From contig CM067069.1 in NCBI GenBank assembly GCA_033980235.1, forward strand, positions 37,881,992 to 37,945,991: DNA of 64,000 nt, given 5' to 3'. The stretch comes from Diadema setosum. Its lineage: Eukaryota; Echinodermata; Echinoidea; Diadematoida; Diadematidae. This document shows, piece by piece, positions 33,345-45,659 of the stretch (position 1 is the first letter of the stretch; every line of letters starts with the position of its first letter). Under the pieces are notes generated by a model. It ran no database searches. It was not told the DNA's origin and worked only from the letters and a program-made list of their open reading frames with translations. Made by a program: the position numbers and the translations under genes.

Positions 33345-36300
33345 ATTAATATTATACTCAGTGCATGCCACTTTAGCGGGCCCATAGAACCATAGTGCTG
33401 TCCATAAGAAGAAATTCTAGAAGTTTTAACCAAAAGGAAAAGATACGCAACTGCTCTTTAAGGCCTCAAAAATAAATAGTTTGAGTGCAGATCAGAAAAC
33501 ACAACACATCTATAGAGTGTTTCCGGCAGTGCTAACATTTGAGATTGATTACGCAACCCTGCATTTGGTTAACCCCTTACCAGTTTTGAGCGAATATTAT
33601 CAGAGGGTTTTTTTTTTTTAATAAATCTTCTTCTTCTTTCTTTCATGTGACACTCCAGTTAATAATGGTTAGTTATTCCAGATTTGGCTATCCCTGTAAA
33701 CGATAGTGATTATTTATGTCATTAAAATGTTCAGTATCGTTTTGTGACCCAATTCATTGATATGATTTTGGTGTGATAAATACTCGGAGTAGAGCCTCAA
33801 CTATAATTATTGAAACCTCATCCATGATTTTTTTTTTTTTTTGTATAAGGTTCTGTAATTCCATACTAGAGTTTGCCGAGCCACAGTATAATTACCTGCA
33901 ATATTTTATATTCTTTAATGTAATGTTTGTTCTGAGTTATACTCATGCATGGGTTGCATGGGTACGTTTTCACCTTATAACGCACAAAACAAAACAAAAA
34001 ATACTGAAAAACCCCGATTGGTAGACATTATTCTAATTTATGCATTACCCCTCTCCTGAAGTTTTTTTTTTCTTTTCCTCTTCATTTCTTTTCATGACAA
34101 CTGGCATAGGGCATAACCTGGGCCTTGCCCTATGTGTCACCACCTATATGCATGCTGAATTCCGTCTCTCATTCTGAATAATAGTCTGTGTCAAATGCGT
34201 TCTTAACTCTTTATGTGCCATGGTGGAAACCCCCTGTGTGCCATGTTATTCTAAGACACCAAGGTAGTCATGCTTTGAGAAGGAATTGTTTTTCCAATTT
34301 GTATAACTTCTACAAAATTCTGTTAAGATGGGCATAATAGTAGGCAAAGTTAAAGAGGAATATTCCAAGCTTTGTTTCGATATGAGTTGTATGACGACTC
34401 TATTTTCAATTTTTCTTTTAATGACCAGTTGCTACATTACTATAAAGGCATGACTTTTGCACATTAAACGGTGACAGAAACTTAGAATGTACGAGCAAAT
34501 CTAGTTGGGAACATCGTTTGATAGTCGATCACCACATAGACTGGAAGCCGTATATGAGAGGAACAAAAGCACGAGAAACGCTTTCATTGTGCCGCGGGAT
34601 TAGCAGTAATTAGCGGTTTATCGATCGGTCTTGGCGGCTTTGTTTGTTGAGCAGAATATGCGAAGTTGGCACGCCGTCGACTGAGTCGGAGGTGCGAACG
34701 TGGCACATAAAGAGTTAAAGGATTTTGAGGGGTGACTGGCCACAGGTTTTGGCATGTTGTTTATGAGCAGCATGCCCTCTCATTTACACCTGCACGTATA
34801 TGAACTGTTGTCCCAATTTTTTAGCATCTAAGAATCTGAGTCTCTAAGTCAAATGAACGATTTTGTTTTTGCTTTTTTTCATTGTGAAAGACACTGTATT
34901 CCCTCACGCTAATACTTTGAAATTGTTGCTGAGCAGGTGTAGTGTACTGCATGATTCCCGGCAGTCTTATTATGTTGGTTGCTGTAACATTCTTTTACAA
35001 TGAATGGGTCAAATGAATTATACTCAGTACATGCCACTTTAGTGGGCCCATAGAACCATAGAACCAAATACTGAGTAGTGCAGTCCACAAGAAGAAAAAT
35101 CCAGAAGTTTTAACGAAAAGCAAAATACATGCAACTGTTATTATAGGCCTCAACAAGACATCTATCAAAACACATCTATCGAGTGTTTCCGATAGTTCAA
35201 ACATTTGAGAATGATTATGCAACCCTGCTTTTGGTAAATTTTTTACTGGTTTTGTATTACCAGAGGGCTTTTTTCTTTGACTTTGACTATCTTTGACTTT
35301 GACTATCCCTGCAAACGATAGTGATCATTCATGTCACTAAAACGTTCAGTATCGTTTTGTGACCCAATCTACTAATATGATTTTGGTGTGATAAGTATTT
35401 AAAGTTGCGTTTCAAGTAGTTTATTGGAACCCCATCTATGATTCGCTTTGTATAAGGCTCTGTAATTCCATAATAGATTCTGGCGAGCCTCAGTATAATT
35501 ACCCACAATATTTTATCTTTGCTAATGTAATGCCTGTCCTGCGATATAGTCGTTCATGGGCTGGATAGGTACGTTTTACCTGGGCCTTGCCCGATATGAC
35601 ATCAACTATATGCATGCTGAATTCCGTCTCTCAATCTGAATAATAGTCTGTGTCAAATGCGTCTATAAAAGATTTTGAGGGGTGACTGGCCACAGGTTTG
35701 GCATGTTGTTTACGAGCAGCATGCCCTCTCATTTACACCTGCACGGATATGAACTGTTGTCCCAATTTTTTAGTATCTAAGAATCTGAGTCTCCAAGTCA
35801 AATCAATGATTTTGTTTTTGTTTTTTTCATTGTGAAAGACACTGTATCCCCTCACGCTAATACTTTGAAATTGTTGCTGAGCAGGTGTAGTGTACTGCAT
35901 GGTTCCCGGCAGTCTTATTATGATGGTTGCTGTAACATTCTTTTACAATGAATGGGTCAAATGAATTATACTCAGTACAGAACATGCCACTTTAGTAGTC
36001 CCATAGAACCATAGAACCAAATACTGAGTAGTGCAGTCCACAAGAAGAAAAATCTAGAAGTTTTAACGGAAAAGCAAAATACATACAACTGTTATTTAAG
36101 GCCTCAACAAGACATCTATCAAAACACATCTATCGAGTGTTTCCGATAGTTCAAACATTTGAGAATGATTATGCAACCCTGCTTTTGGTAAATTTTTTAC
36201 TGGTTTTGTATTACCAGAGGGCTCTTTCCTTCTTTCTTTCACGCTACAATCAAGCCAATAATCGTTGGTTATCCCATATTTGACTATCCCTGCAAACGAT

Positions 36301-36494
36301 AGTAATCATTCATGTCACTAAAACGTTCAGTATCGTTTTGTGACCCAATCTATTAATATGATTTTGGTGTGATAAGTATTTGGAGTAGCGTTTCAAGTAG
36401 TTTATTGGAACCCCATCTATGATTCGCTTTGTATAAGGCTCTGTAATTCCATAATAGATTTTGGCGAGCTTCAGTATAATTACCCACAATATTT
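33345..36494 (+). repeat. Locally triplicated segment
   Basis: Three tandem copies begin with TATACTCAGT...CATGCCACTTTAG at about 33354, 35019 and 35967. Shared later blocks include CAACCCTGC.TTTGGTTAA-like, GTGACCCAAT, and ATTCCGTCTCTCAATCTGAATAATAG. Copy A carries the MITE at 34203-34718. Copy B is ~950 bp. Copy C is cut at 36494 by the hairpin array. B and C are closer to each other than to A. Confidence 0.8.
34203..34718 (-). mobile_element. piggyBac-like MITE, inverted intact copy
   Basis: Reverse orientation of the 27245-27762 family with TTAA at 34203-34206 and 34715-34718. The sister copy of the host segment at about 35655-35665 (GCGTCTATAAAAGATTTTG) lacks the element and shows the approximate empty site, which supports the boundaries. 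Confidence 0.88.
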
Positions 36495-36833
36495 AGGTGA
36501 TACGCTATCAGCGTATCACCTATTGTGATTGTCAAAATCTCTCTTTATTAGGTGATACGCTATCAGCGTATCACCTATTGTGATTGTCAAAATCTCTCTT
36601 TATTAGGTGATACGCTATCAGCGTATCACCTATTGTGATTGTCAAAATTTCTCTGTTTTAGGTGATACGCTTTTAGCGTATCACCTATTGTGATTGTCAA
36701 AATTTCTCTTTTTAGGTGATACGCTTTTAGCGTATCACCTATTGTGTTTGTCAAAATCTTCCTTTCTTTCTTTTTATTAGGTGATACGCTATCAGCGTAT
36801 CACCTATTGTGATTGTCAAAATCTCTCTATTTT
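36495..36833. repeat. Array of six 27-nt hairpins, 55-bp period
   Basis: Each hairpin is AGGTGATACGCT + 3 nt + AGCGTATCACCT. Starts at 36495, 36550, 36605, 36660, 36714 and 36779; spacings 55, 55, 55, 54 and 65. The central triplet is ATC in copies 1-3 and 6, and TTT in copies 4 and 5. Linkers read ATTGTGATTGTCAAAATCTC. Two more copies lie at 40856 and 40918. Confidence 0.92.
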
Positions 36834-38082
36834 TTTTATTCTTCTTTCTTTCTGGACAATTTTGTGTCGTCAATATCTCAACAATGACATTACGGAATGA
36901 CATGAAATTTTCAGTCAACATGTCTCATAACAATATCTAGCCACAATAAGGTTTTCATGACAGTAACATATCTATGACGTCATTTAGGCGCCATTTTGTG
37001 ATTTTCGGACCTTGTCACATGATCGATCATAACTTCATAACTAGATGTAATTTCTGCGTCATTTTCGGTGGACATAAAGTTCAGGTCACGCTCTATCTTA
37101 CTTTTTAACGCTAGTTACCCAGGTCTTCATTACGCGCGCGTTCGCGCGCGTCAAAATTTTAAAAGGCTCAAAACGACTTCCCAATGGGAAATCTCGAAGT
37201 TTCAGACAATTTTAAGCGTTTCAAACATTTTCTCGCGTGCGCGTCCGTCCGCGCAATTTCGCGCGCAGAGGGCGTAACCAACATGAAAATGCAATTTTTT
37301 TGACTGATTTGGATTCCTGATACTTTGAGTAACAATATCCACTGATTTCCGATCGATGTTGACCTATAACAAAGGAATGCGCTGGCGTCAAAGTTGAAAT
37401 TTCGTGTGCGCGTCTATGTGGAAATATAGCGAAAAACATGTCTTTGTTTATTTCGCAATAGCTCTTTAAAAAGTCCGTTGACCCTATGTTTTTATTGCAT
37501 ATTACAAAAGCATATGAATTGGAAATAACGTTTCAAGTATCAATATTTCCCGAAATACATTATGACGTCATCATATCATCATCTGAAATCAAAAAAGTGG
37601 AATTAATTTTTTTGAGGTACTGTTTCTAACATTCATTTGCTCGTATCTCTGTTGTTTAAGCTCAATATTATCCCAAATTCACATATGTTGTACTTTTAAC
37701 ATTTGCCTTTCAAGTCCATGTCATGGTTTTGAAATTTGATGACGTTATCATACTTTAAATTGTGATTAAAAGTAAAGATGCAAAATCGGACAAGTTTACG
37801 TGTTATGTCTATGGGAAGTGATTTTTTTTTTAAACCATCCATTGACTTGACAACGTTTAAGCACCTTTATCTCAGCTGATTTTGCTTCATTTCCTCTGAA
37901 ATTTAAGTATGTTGTAGCTGAGACAATAAGCTGCAGTAATCATGCATTTTGTTCTTTGAAATCTTCTCATGAGGTTGACAATTTTGCAGTTTAAAACTGA
38001 AAATGAGAATGGAATGTGGACGAATCGATTCCTGATTCATCTTTCACATACATAAGTTTACGTTCCTCATATTTTCTCGTCG

Positions 38083-38165
38083 AGACGTATGGCCGAGTGG
38101 TTAAAGGCGCCGTCTCAGAGACGTGAGGTTGCACTCGTGCGGGTTCGAACCCCACAAGATCACGA
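38083..38165 (+). ncRNA. tRNA-like segment (Leu/Ser class), Pol III boxes
   Basis: A box TGGCCGAGTGG at 38090-38100 and B box GGTTCGAACCC at 38142-38152 match the internal promoter consensus of tRNA genes. The D arm and T arm resemble Leu/Ser tRNAs with an extra arm. The acceptor strands do not pair and the anticodon arm collapses to CGTCT-CAG-AGACG (3-nt loop), so it is not a functional tRNA. A T9 run at about 38190-38198 could terminate Pol III. Best read as a tRNA-derived Pol III unit or pseudo-tRNA. Confidence 0.6.
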
Positions 38166-38256
38166 AACAAAATACCTAGCTATTTTACTTTTTTTTTCTT
38201 CAATGGTGTATTACACATTCGTCCATGTAGAAATTACGTTCGTATATAAACGCACC

Positions 38257-38292
<36 letters not shown>

Positions 38293-38696
38293 ATATATAT
38301 CTGTTTTGTGTTGGAGACCACATTGCTTCGACTGCTGCAGAATGTTGCATCCTGACTCTGTCAAATAGTATGTAATGACGACAACGGAGGTGTTGTACTT
38401 TGAGCAATTGTCTTTCAAGTCCATGTCATTGTTTTGTACTTTGATGACGTCATCACACTGAAAATTGTGATTAAAGGCAAGGTATCAAAATCAGCCGATT
38501 ATAGGTTTTATGTCTGCGGGACGTATTTTTCCGAAATTGCCAGAAATGGCACAGCGACCTCAGTCGTTACAAGGCCGCATTTCCTTCTAGCAATGCAATA
38601 CATGTTCACGCGGCCACAATTGTTGAGTGGGCATTGACTTTTTCCCCCTGTAATATCTATACATTTTTTTTTCGGCCTTAGCGTTTCCGTGGATGT

Positions 38697-38720
38697 CCCG
38701 TGGCCGAGTGGTTAGAGAAA
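38697..38720 (+). promoter_or_regulatory. Isolated A-box-like segment
   Basis: CGTGGCCGAGTGGTTAGAG matches an A box with D-arm-like flanks, but no B box follows within the usual distance. The copy in U2 is at 40696-40715. Confidence 0.4.
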
Positions 38721-38832
38721 CCGTTTTGCATGCACGCTCAATATAACTTCAAGGTGCCTATATCACATTCTTTTCTTTGTCGATCACAGATGACCGACAT
38801 CTGATGACCCCAGGCGTATCACCTAACTCGTC

Positions 38833-40855
38833 AGTGTGACGAGTTTCATGTCTCGTTCTTCTTTCTTTCTGGCACATTTTGTGTCGTGAATATCTCAACA
38901 TTGACATGACGGAATAACATGACATTTTCAGTCAACATGTCTCATGACAATATCTAGCCACAATAAGGTTTTCATGACAGTAACATATCTATGACGTCAT
39001 CTAGGCGCCATTTTGTGATTTTCGGACCATGTTACATGATCGATCATAACTTCATAACTAAAGGTCATTTCTGTATCATTTTCGTTGGACATAAAGTTCA
39101 GGTCACGCTCTATCTTACTTTTTAATGCTAATTACCTAAGACATCATTACGCGCGCATTAGCGCGCGTCAAACTTTTTAAATGCTTAAAACGACTTCCCA
39201 ATGGGAAATCTCGAAGTTTCAGACAATTTTAAGCGTTCCGCGCGTTCGCGTCCGTCCGCGCATTTCCGCGCGCAGTGCGCGTAAGCAGCATGAAAATGCA
39301 CATTTTTTGACAGATTTGGATTCCTGATACATTAAGTAACAATATCCATTGATTTCCGATCAATTTCGACCTATAACAAAGGAATGCGCTGGCGTCAAAG
39401 TTGAAATTTCGTGTGCGTGTCTATGTGGAAATATAGCAAAAAACATGTCTTTGTTTATTTCGCCATAGCTCTTTAAAACGTCAGGTGACCCTATGTTTTT
39501 ATTGCATATTACAAAAGCATATGAATTGAAAATAACGTTTCAAGTATCAATATTTCCCTAAATACATTATGACGTCATCATATCATCATCTGAAATCAAA
39601 AAAGTGGAATTATTTTTTTGAGGTACTGTTTCTGACATTCATTTGCTCGTATCTCTGTTGTTGAAGCTCAATATTATCCCAAATTCAGATATGTTGTACT
39701 TTGAACATTTGCCTTTCAGGTCCAAGTCATGGTTTTGAAATTTGATGACGTCATCATACTTTAAATTGTGCTTAAAGGTAAAGATGCAAAATCGGACAAG
39801 TTTACGTGTATTGTCTATGGGAGGTGATTTTTTTTTTAAACCATGCATTGACTTGACAACGTTTAAGCACCTTTATCTCAGCTGATTTTGCTTCATTTCC
39901 TCTGAAACTTAAGTATGTTGTAGCTGAGACAATAGGCTTCAGTAATCATGCATTTTATTTTTTGAAATCTCATCATCAGGTTGACAATTTTGCAGTTTAA
40001 AACTGAAAATGAGAATGGAATGTGGACAAAACGATTCCCGATTCAGCTTTCACATACATAAGTTTACGTTCCTCATATTTTCTCGCCGAGACGTATGGCC
40101 GAGTGGTTAAAGGCGCCGTCTCAGAGACGTGAGGTTGCGGGTTCGAACCCCACAAGATCAAGAAACAATTTTTCTTTTTTTTTTACTTTTTTTTCTTCAA
40201 TTTGTATTATATATTCGTCCATGTAGAAATCACGTTCGTATATAAACGCACCTATACACACACACAGACACACAGACACACACCATATCCCTCTTTTTTG
40301 TGTTGGAGACCACATTGCTTCGACTGCTGCAAAATTTTGCAGGCTGACTTTGTCAAACCGATCATAGTATGTAATGACGACGACGGAGGTGTTGTACTTT
40401 GAACAATTGTCTTTCAAGACCATGTCATTGTTTTGTACTTTGATGACATCATCACACTGAAAATTGTGATTCAAGGCAAGGTATCAAAACCAGCCGATTA
40501 TAGGCTTTATGTCTACGGCGCGTATTTTTCCCAAGTTCCCAGAAATGGCATAGCGACATCAGTCGTTACAAGGCCGCATTTCCGTCTAGCAATGCAATAC
40601 ATGTTCACGCGGCCACGATGGTTGAGTGGGCATTGACTTTTCCCCCCTGTAATATCTATACATTTCTTTTTTGCCTTACCATTTCAGGGGATGTCCCGTG
40701 GCCGAGTGGTTAGAAAAACGGTTTTGCATACACGCTCAATATAACTTCAAGGTGCCTATATCACATTCTTTTCTTTGTCGATCACAGATGACCGACACCT
40801 GATGACCCCAAGCGTATCACCTAACTCGTCAGCGTGACGAGTTTCATATCTTTTT
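38833..40855 (+). repeat. ~2-kb array unit U2
   Basis: Direct repeat of U1, but it begins with the hairpin AACTCGTCA-GTG-TGACGAGTT in place of the 27-nt hairpin. TGACGTCA at 38992, 39570 and 39746. The tRNA-like segment is at 40087-40162. Ends with the AACTCGTCA hairpin at 40831-40851. Confidence 0.85.
40087..40162 (+). ncRNA. tRNA-like segment, copy 2, variable arm deleted
   Basis: Same A box (TGGCCGAGTGG) and B box (GGTTCGAACCC) as the U1 copy, but the eight bases ACTCGTGC before the T arm are missing. T runs follow from about 40168. Not foldable as a standard tRNA. Confidence 0.58.
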
Positions 40856-42470
40856 AGGTGATACGCTATCAGCGTATCACCTATTGTGATTGTCAAAATC
40901 TCTCTTTATTTCTTTTTAGGTGATACGCTTTTAGCGTATCACCTATTGTGATTGTCAAAATCTGTCTTTTTTCTTATTCTTCTTTCTTTCTGGCCTATTT
41001 TGTGTCGTCAATATCTCAAGAATGACATTACGGAGTAACATGACATTTTCAGTCAACATGTCTCATGACAATATCTAGCCACAATAAGGTTTTCATGACA
41101 GTAACGTATCTATGACGTCATCTAGGTGCCATTTTGTGATTTTCGGACCATGTTACATGATCGATCATAACTTCATAACTAAAGGTCCTTTCTGTATCAG
41201 TTTTTGTGGACATAAAGTTCAGGTCACGTTCTATCTTTCTTTCTCTGATGCTAATTACGTAGGACGTCATCTAGGACGCGTAAGCGCGTGTCAAACTTTT
41301 AAAAGGCTCAAAACAACTTTCCAATGGGAAATCTCGAAGTTTCAGACAATTTTAAGCGTTTCAAACGATTTTGCGCGTGCGCGTCCGTCCGCGCGTTTTC
41401 GCGCGCACAGCGCGTCAGTAACATGAAAATGCACTTTTTTTGACTGATTTGGATTCCTGATATTTTGAGTAACAATATCCATTGATTTCTGATCGATTCT
41501 GACAAATAACAAAGCAATGCACTTGCGTCAAAGTTCAAATTTCGCCTGCGCGTGTATGTGCAAATATAGTGAAAAAACATGTCTTTGTTTATTTCGCCAT
41601 AGCTCTTTAAAACGTCTGGTTACCCTATGTTTTTATTGCATATTACAAAAGCATAAAAATTGGATATAACGTTTCAAGTATCATTATTTCCATAAATACA
41701 TTATGACGTCATCATATCGTCAACTGAAATCAAAAAAGTGGAATTAATTTTTTTAAGGTACTGTTTCTGACATTCATTTGCTCGTATCTCTGTTGTTTAA
41801 GCTCAATATTATCCGAAATTCAGATATGTTGTACTTTGAACATTTGCCTTTTAAGTCCATGCCATGCTTTTGATATTTGATGACGTCATCATCCTTTAAA
41901 TTGTGATTAAAGGTAAAGACGCAAAATCGGACAAGTTTATGTGTATTGTCTATGGGAGGTGATTTTTTTTAAACCATGCATTGACTTAACAACGTTTAAG
42001 CACCTTTATCTCAGCTGATTTTGCTTCATCTCCTCTGAAACTTTAGTATGTTGTAGCTGAGACAATAAGCTACAGTAATCATGCATTTTATACTTTGAAA
42101 TCTCCTCATCAGATTGACAATTTTGCAGCATAAAACTGAAAATGAAAATGGAATGTGGACAAAACGGTTCCTCATGTATCTTTCACATACATAAGTTTAC
42201 GTTCCCCATATTTTCTCGTCGAGACGTATGGCCGAGTGGTTAAAGGCGACGTCTCAGAGACGTGAGGTTGCACACGTGCGAGTTCGAACCCCACAAGAGC
42301 ACGAATTAAAATACTTATATTTTTTTTTACTTTTTTTCTTCAATGGAGTACTACACCTTCGCCCATGTAGAAATCACGTTCGCACGTAAACGCACCTTTA
42401 CGCACACACACACTTTCCCTTTGTTTTGTGTTGGAGACCAAAGCGCTTCGACTGGAAACTTCGACTTGAA
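40856..42470 (+). repeat. Array unit U3 with two leading hairpins
   Basis: Two 27-nt hairpins (40856-40882, centre ATC; 40918-40944, centre TTT), then a copy of the U1/U2 body. TGACGTCA at 41113, 41703 and 41881. After about 42470 it diverges into another unit type. Confidence 0.85.
42222..42304 (+). ncRNA. tRNA-like segment, copy 3
   Basis: A box TGGCCGAGTGG and B box AGTTCGAACCC. The extra-arm bases are retained (GCACACGTGC). A T9 run begins near 42321. Similar folding defects to copy 1. Confidence 0.55.
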
Positions 42471-42936
42471 AATACAAATGTTAAAACGAAGGTGACTCTT
42501 AAAAGACCTTATCGCCATGTTTGATTTCTGTTGTTGTTTTTTTGAACAATATAAAGACCTATTGGTAAATATTCATTTACATATCTTGTCTAATCGACTT
42601 ACTTGTCTACGCCGACACACGCATGAAATTTTCACATGGGTGCATGACAGAAACAATTTCATCTGAATTATGTGGGATTGTATAAAGAATAGGACTTCAC
42701 GAATGTGTCTCAATATTACCTCAAATCGCTACTTAACATTATTTTCGTTGTTAATCACTGAAAATGAGAATGGAATCTTGACGAAACGATTCCCGATTTA
42801 TGTTTGCAACTGTATATTGATCGAATCCACGCGGCCACTTGTGGGAAGCGGAATAGCGCCATCAGTCGCCAAAAATTGAATATCAAAGTAGATTTGTGCT
42901 GTGTATAGTATACAAATTTAAATTTCGCACAGGGTC

Positions 42937-43026
42937 TTCGGGAGAGCAGTGTGGTATAATCGCTGATCGCGCTGCGTGTTCATAATGCCCTACTGGAAGG
43001 CGAGAAGTTAATCGAGTCAGGCAGGA
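42937..43026 (+). ncRNA. tRNA-Met-like segment, copy A (decayed)
   Basis: GTGTGGTATAATCGCTGATC, GCGCTGCG and TGTTCATAATGCC echo the D arm and CAT anticodon loop of elongator tRNA-Met. The B-box region is GAAGTTAATCGAGTC, a poor match. T runs follow near 43028. Better-preserved copies are at 50965 and 54785. Confidence 0.45.
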
Positions 43027-43139
43027 CTTTTTCCTTTATTTTTTTTCTGCAGTTCATCTTCACTCCTATGTCATTTATCGTATCATTTCATCAAGTAAAC
43101 GCAGCCCCCTGAACGCAGAGCTAACTTTATTTCCCTTGT

Positions 43140-43690
43140 TTTGTATTGCAGTTTGGAGGATGGGTTTGCTTCATAACTTTTGTCACACATAATGTTGTAA
43201 ATTACCCGTAGAGACATTGCCCCGCTTGCCACCATTCGTTTTCTCTTTCCTTTTCTCTACGTTTGTTCCTGTTACGCTGTCACAGGACAGGTCGGGAAAT
43301 AATTGACATAACTCAACTCGACCAGGAATGGCAACTGAATGAATTTACTCTAGGCAATGTGTATGACGCCTCGCTCATCTCTTTGACATTCCAGGTTATT
43401 GTTCGACCAACGGAGTTGTAGACAGGCTTTATGTTGCTATAGAGGTATCTCGCGCCACATGAGTAGAATGCATAATATATGCTGTTTAGTATTAGTAATG
43501 ATTTTTTTTCATGCCCCTCCCTGCCACCTATAGTGTCTTTGAAGGGGCTGTGTGTCGTTCTGCCAAAGAAAAGGCAAAACTTTTATTTTCCTCATGGCTG
43601 TTTCTCTATACGTAGCAGTAGGTGATGAGTGTTGTTTTTTTCTCTTTACTTTTCTCTTCATTTGTTCTTGTATCCTGTAACAGGATAGGT
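43140..43690 (+). repeat. Array module of the TTTGGAGG...GTTGTAAATTGCCC type
   Basis: About a dozen diverged copies of this module occur between 43.1 and 62.5 kb, with blocks such as GCCCCGCTTGCCACC, CTCGCTCATCTCTTTG, CATGGCTGTTTCTCTATACG and GGTGATGAGTGTTGTT. A second subtype continues with GACAGGCAGGGAAGGAA. The blocks are conserved, but the frames change between copies, so they are not coding. Confidence 0.75.
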
Positions 43691-43706
43691 ATGAACGTGT
43701 ACGTTA

Positions 43707-45117
43707 GGCTGCGTTCACATAGAAGTATACTATTCGGGTATTCGGGCTCGTTTTTCGAGGGCACGCGAATAGCTTGAATCGAACGATAGGATTTCCTCAC
43801 ACCGGTTCACATAGGAGGGCACTATTCGAAAGTACCAAATAGCTGCGACAAGTATAGCAAAGTGGGAATCGAGCTTGTTCGATTTTCTTGCAGCGTATAC
43901 CGTCTCTCGTTTATGAAATAATGACAATTTTGGTCTGGATTTGCCCTTTAGCAAAAATAAGCATGCAGACTGACATTCTGATGCAGTTTAGAAATTGTTA
44001 ATAAGATTTGCTGGGATGTAGGAGGAAGAAATCCTCACTGCGTGGGATGGTGAGTTGACGGTGCGGGTGTTGGTGTATTCGGTGCTCGAATAGCGAATAG
44101 CGAATAGCGAATAGCGAATACTTCTATGTGAACGCAGCCTTTAGGCTGTGTTCACATAGAAGTATACGGCATCAATCACTATTGCCTATTCGCTATTCGC
44201 TATCACCAATTCCATGCGCCGTCAGGTCGACCCAGTACACAATCACCCGCACCATCAACTCCCTACTTCTTACTCCTACACAATCATCCCAGCAATAACC
44301 ATTTTTAAACTACTTCAGAATGTCAATATACATGCTTATCTTTGCTAAAGGGCAAATCAAGACCAAAATTGTCATCATTTCATAGAGGAAAGATGGTATA
44401 TGCTGCTCCAAAATCGAACAAGCACGATTCCGAGAGTGACTATGCTATACTATTCTATGTTATTCGGCATTTTCGAATAGTGCCCTCTTATGTGAACTGG
44501 TGTTAGGCTGCGTTCACATAGAAGTATTCGGTATTCGGTATTCGCCATTCGCTATTTTATTTTTTTTTATTCAAGTTCCATATTCCACATTCCATATTCA
44601 GGTTTCATATTCCATTTGATTTCGGAGTAAAATATGTATAACACAACATTCAATTTTAGACATAATTTCACAAATGTATAAGGACATGTAATAAAATTAT
44701 GTGTAAATATGACGAACCTACTAAAAAGCATTCGGGCACCGAGTACACCATCACCCGGACCGTCAACTCACCATCCTGTGCAGTAAGGATTTCTGCCTCC
44801 TACATCCCAGCAAATCTTATTAACACTTTCTAAACTGCATCGGAATGTCAGTCTGCATGCTTATCTTTAATAAAGGGCAAGACCAAAATTGTTATTATTT
44901 CATAAGCGAGAGACGGTATACGCTGCAAGAAAATCAAACAAGCTCGATTCCCGCTTTGCTATACTATTCGCAGGTATTCGGTACTTTCGAATAGTGCCCT
45001 CTTATGTGAACCAATGTGAGGAAATCCTATCGTTCGATTCAAGCTATTCGCGTGCCCTCGAAAACGAGCACCAAATGCCGGAATAGTATACAGGTATATT
45101 TCTATGTGAACGCAGCC
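43707..45117. mobile_element. Three Harbinger-like MITE copies at one TTA site
   Basis: Element 1 (43707-44139) has complete inverted ends, GGCTGCGTTCACATAGAAGT and its complement. Element 2 starts at 44144 after TTTA and lacks a proper right end. Element 3 runs from 44506 to 45117 and includes an AT-rich LINE-3'-like insert near 44550-44720. TTA at 43704-43706 and 45118-45120. Paralogous modules (for example 60905-60925, GTGTACGTTTACATAACTAA) show the unoccupied site. GGC ends and a TWA target are PIF/Harbinger-like. Confidence 0.78.
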
Positions 45118-45659
45118 TTACATAACTAAAAGGAATGGGAACTGAATAAATTAACTCTTGTCCAGGTGTATGGCGTCTCCCTCATCTCTTTGAAATTCCA
45201 GATTGTTATTATTGTTTGACCCAATAACGGACTTGAAGACAGGCAGGGAAGGAATTGGCTTGATATATCGGGACACACCCTGCCAAGTGTATAGTGATTA
45301 TGACGGGGTTCTCTGTCATTTATTTTCGTCATGGCTGTCTCACAACTTTAGCCATAGGTGATATGTGTTGTTGGCATCTGGGAGAATAGAACAGATCAGT
45401 ATCAAACTGGAATAACCCTAAGCAACATGGTAAGCGTTCAATTTGTTGCTTTCTCTTTCTTCTTTAAAGTCAATCACTACTGATCGAATTGCACAATATA
45501 ATGGCACGTTCCACTGGTAGTTTCGGGAAAGGGAAGTTAATGCACGATGTGGGTGAGTGTGGCCATTGATATCAGAGACGTCATTGTGGTGTGGTACTGG
45601 TGGTGGTAAAGGAATAATTACTTTTAAATTAATGAGACAATCATTTGCATCAAGTATCA
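45118..45659 (+). repeat. Array module, GACAGGCAGGG subtype
   Basis: Continues the module interrupted by the MITE cluster. Contains GACAGGCAGGGAAGGAATTG, GAATAGAACAGATCAGTA and GGTAAGCGTTCAA, matching 55250-55480 and 61030-61260. Confidence 0.7.

Larger units (their letters stand above)
36834..38832 (+). repeat. ~2-kb array unit U1
   Basis: Starts TTCTTTCTTTCTGGACAATT and ends with GATGACCCCAGGCGTATCAC. Contains two TGACGTCA octamers early, a third late at 38445, a tRNA-like segment (38083-38165), a CA microsatellite at 38260-38290 and a second A-box-like segment at 38697. It aligns with U2 along its length, and with U3 up to about 42470. No protein was recognised. Confidence 0.85.

Noticed and set aside
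36495..36833. CRISPR array
   Set aside because: Repeats are spaced by nearly identical linkers, not unique spacers, and the sequence is eukaryotic repeat DNA.
38083..38165. Functional tRNA-Leu or tRNA-Ser gene
   Set aside because: A and B boxes are good, but acceptor strands do not pair and the anticodon arm closes to a 3-nt loop.
36495..38832. Helitron 3' end
   Set aside because: The hairpins are suggestive, but there is no CTRR terminus, no TC start and no rolling-circle replicase.
43606..43954. Minus-strand frames over the Harbinger-like MITE
   Set aside because: Same peptides recur at 44889-45086 because the MITE is repeated; no transposase motif.
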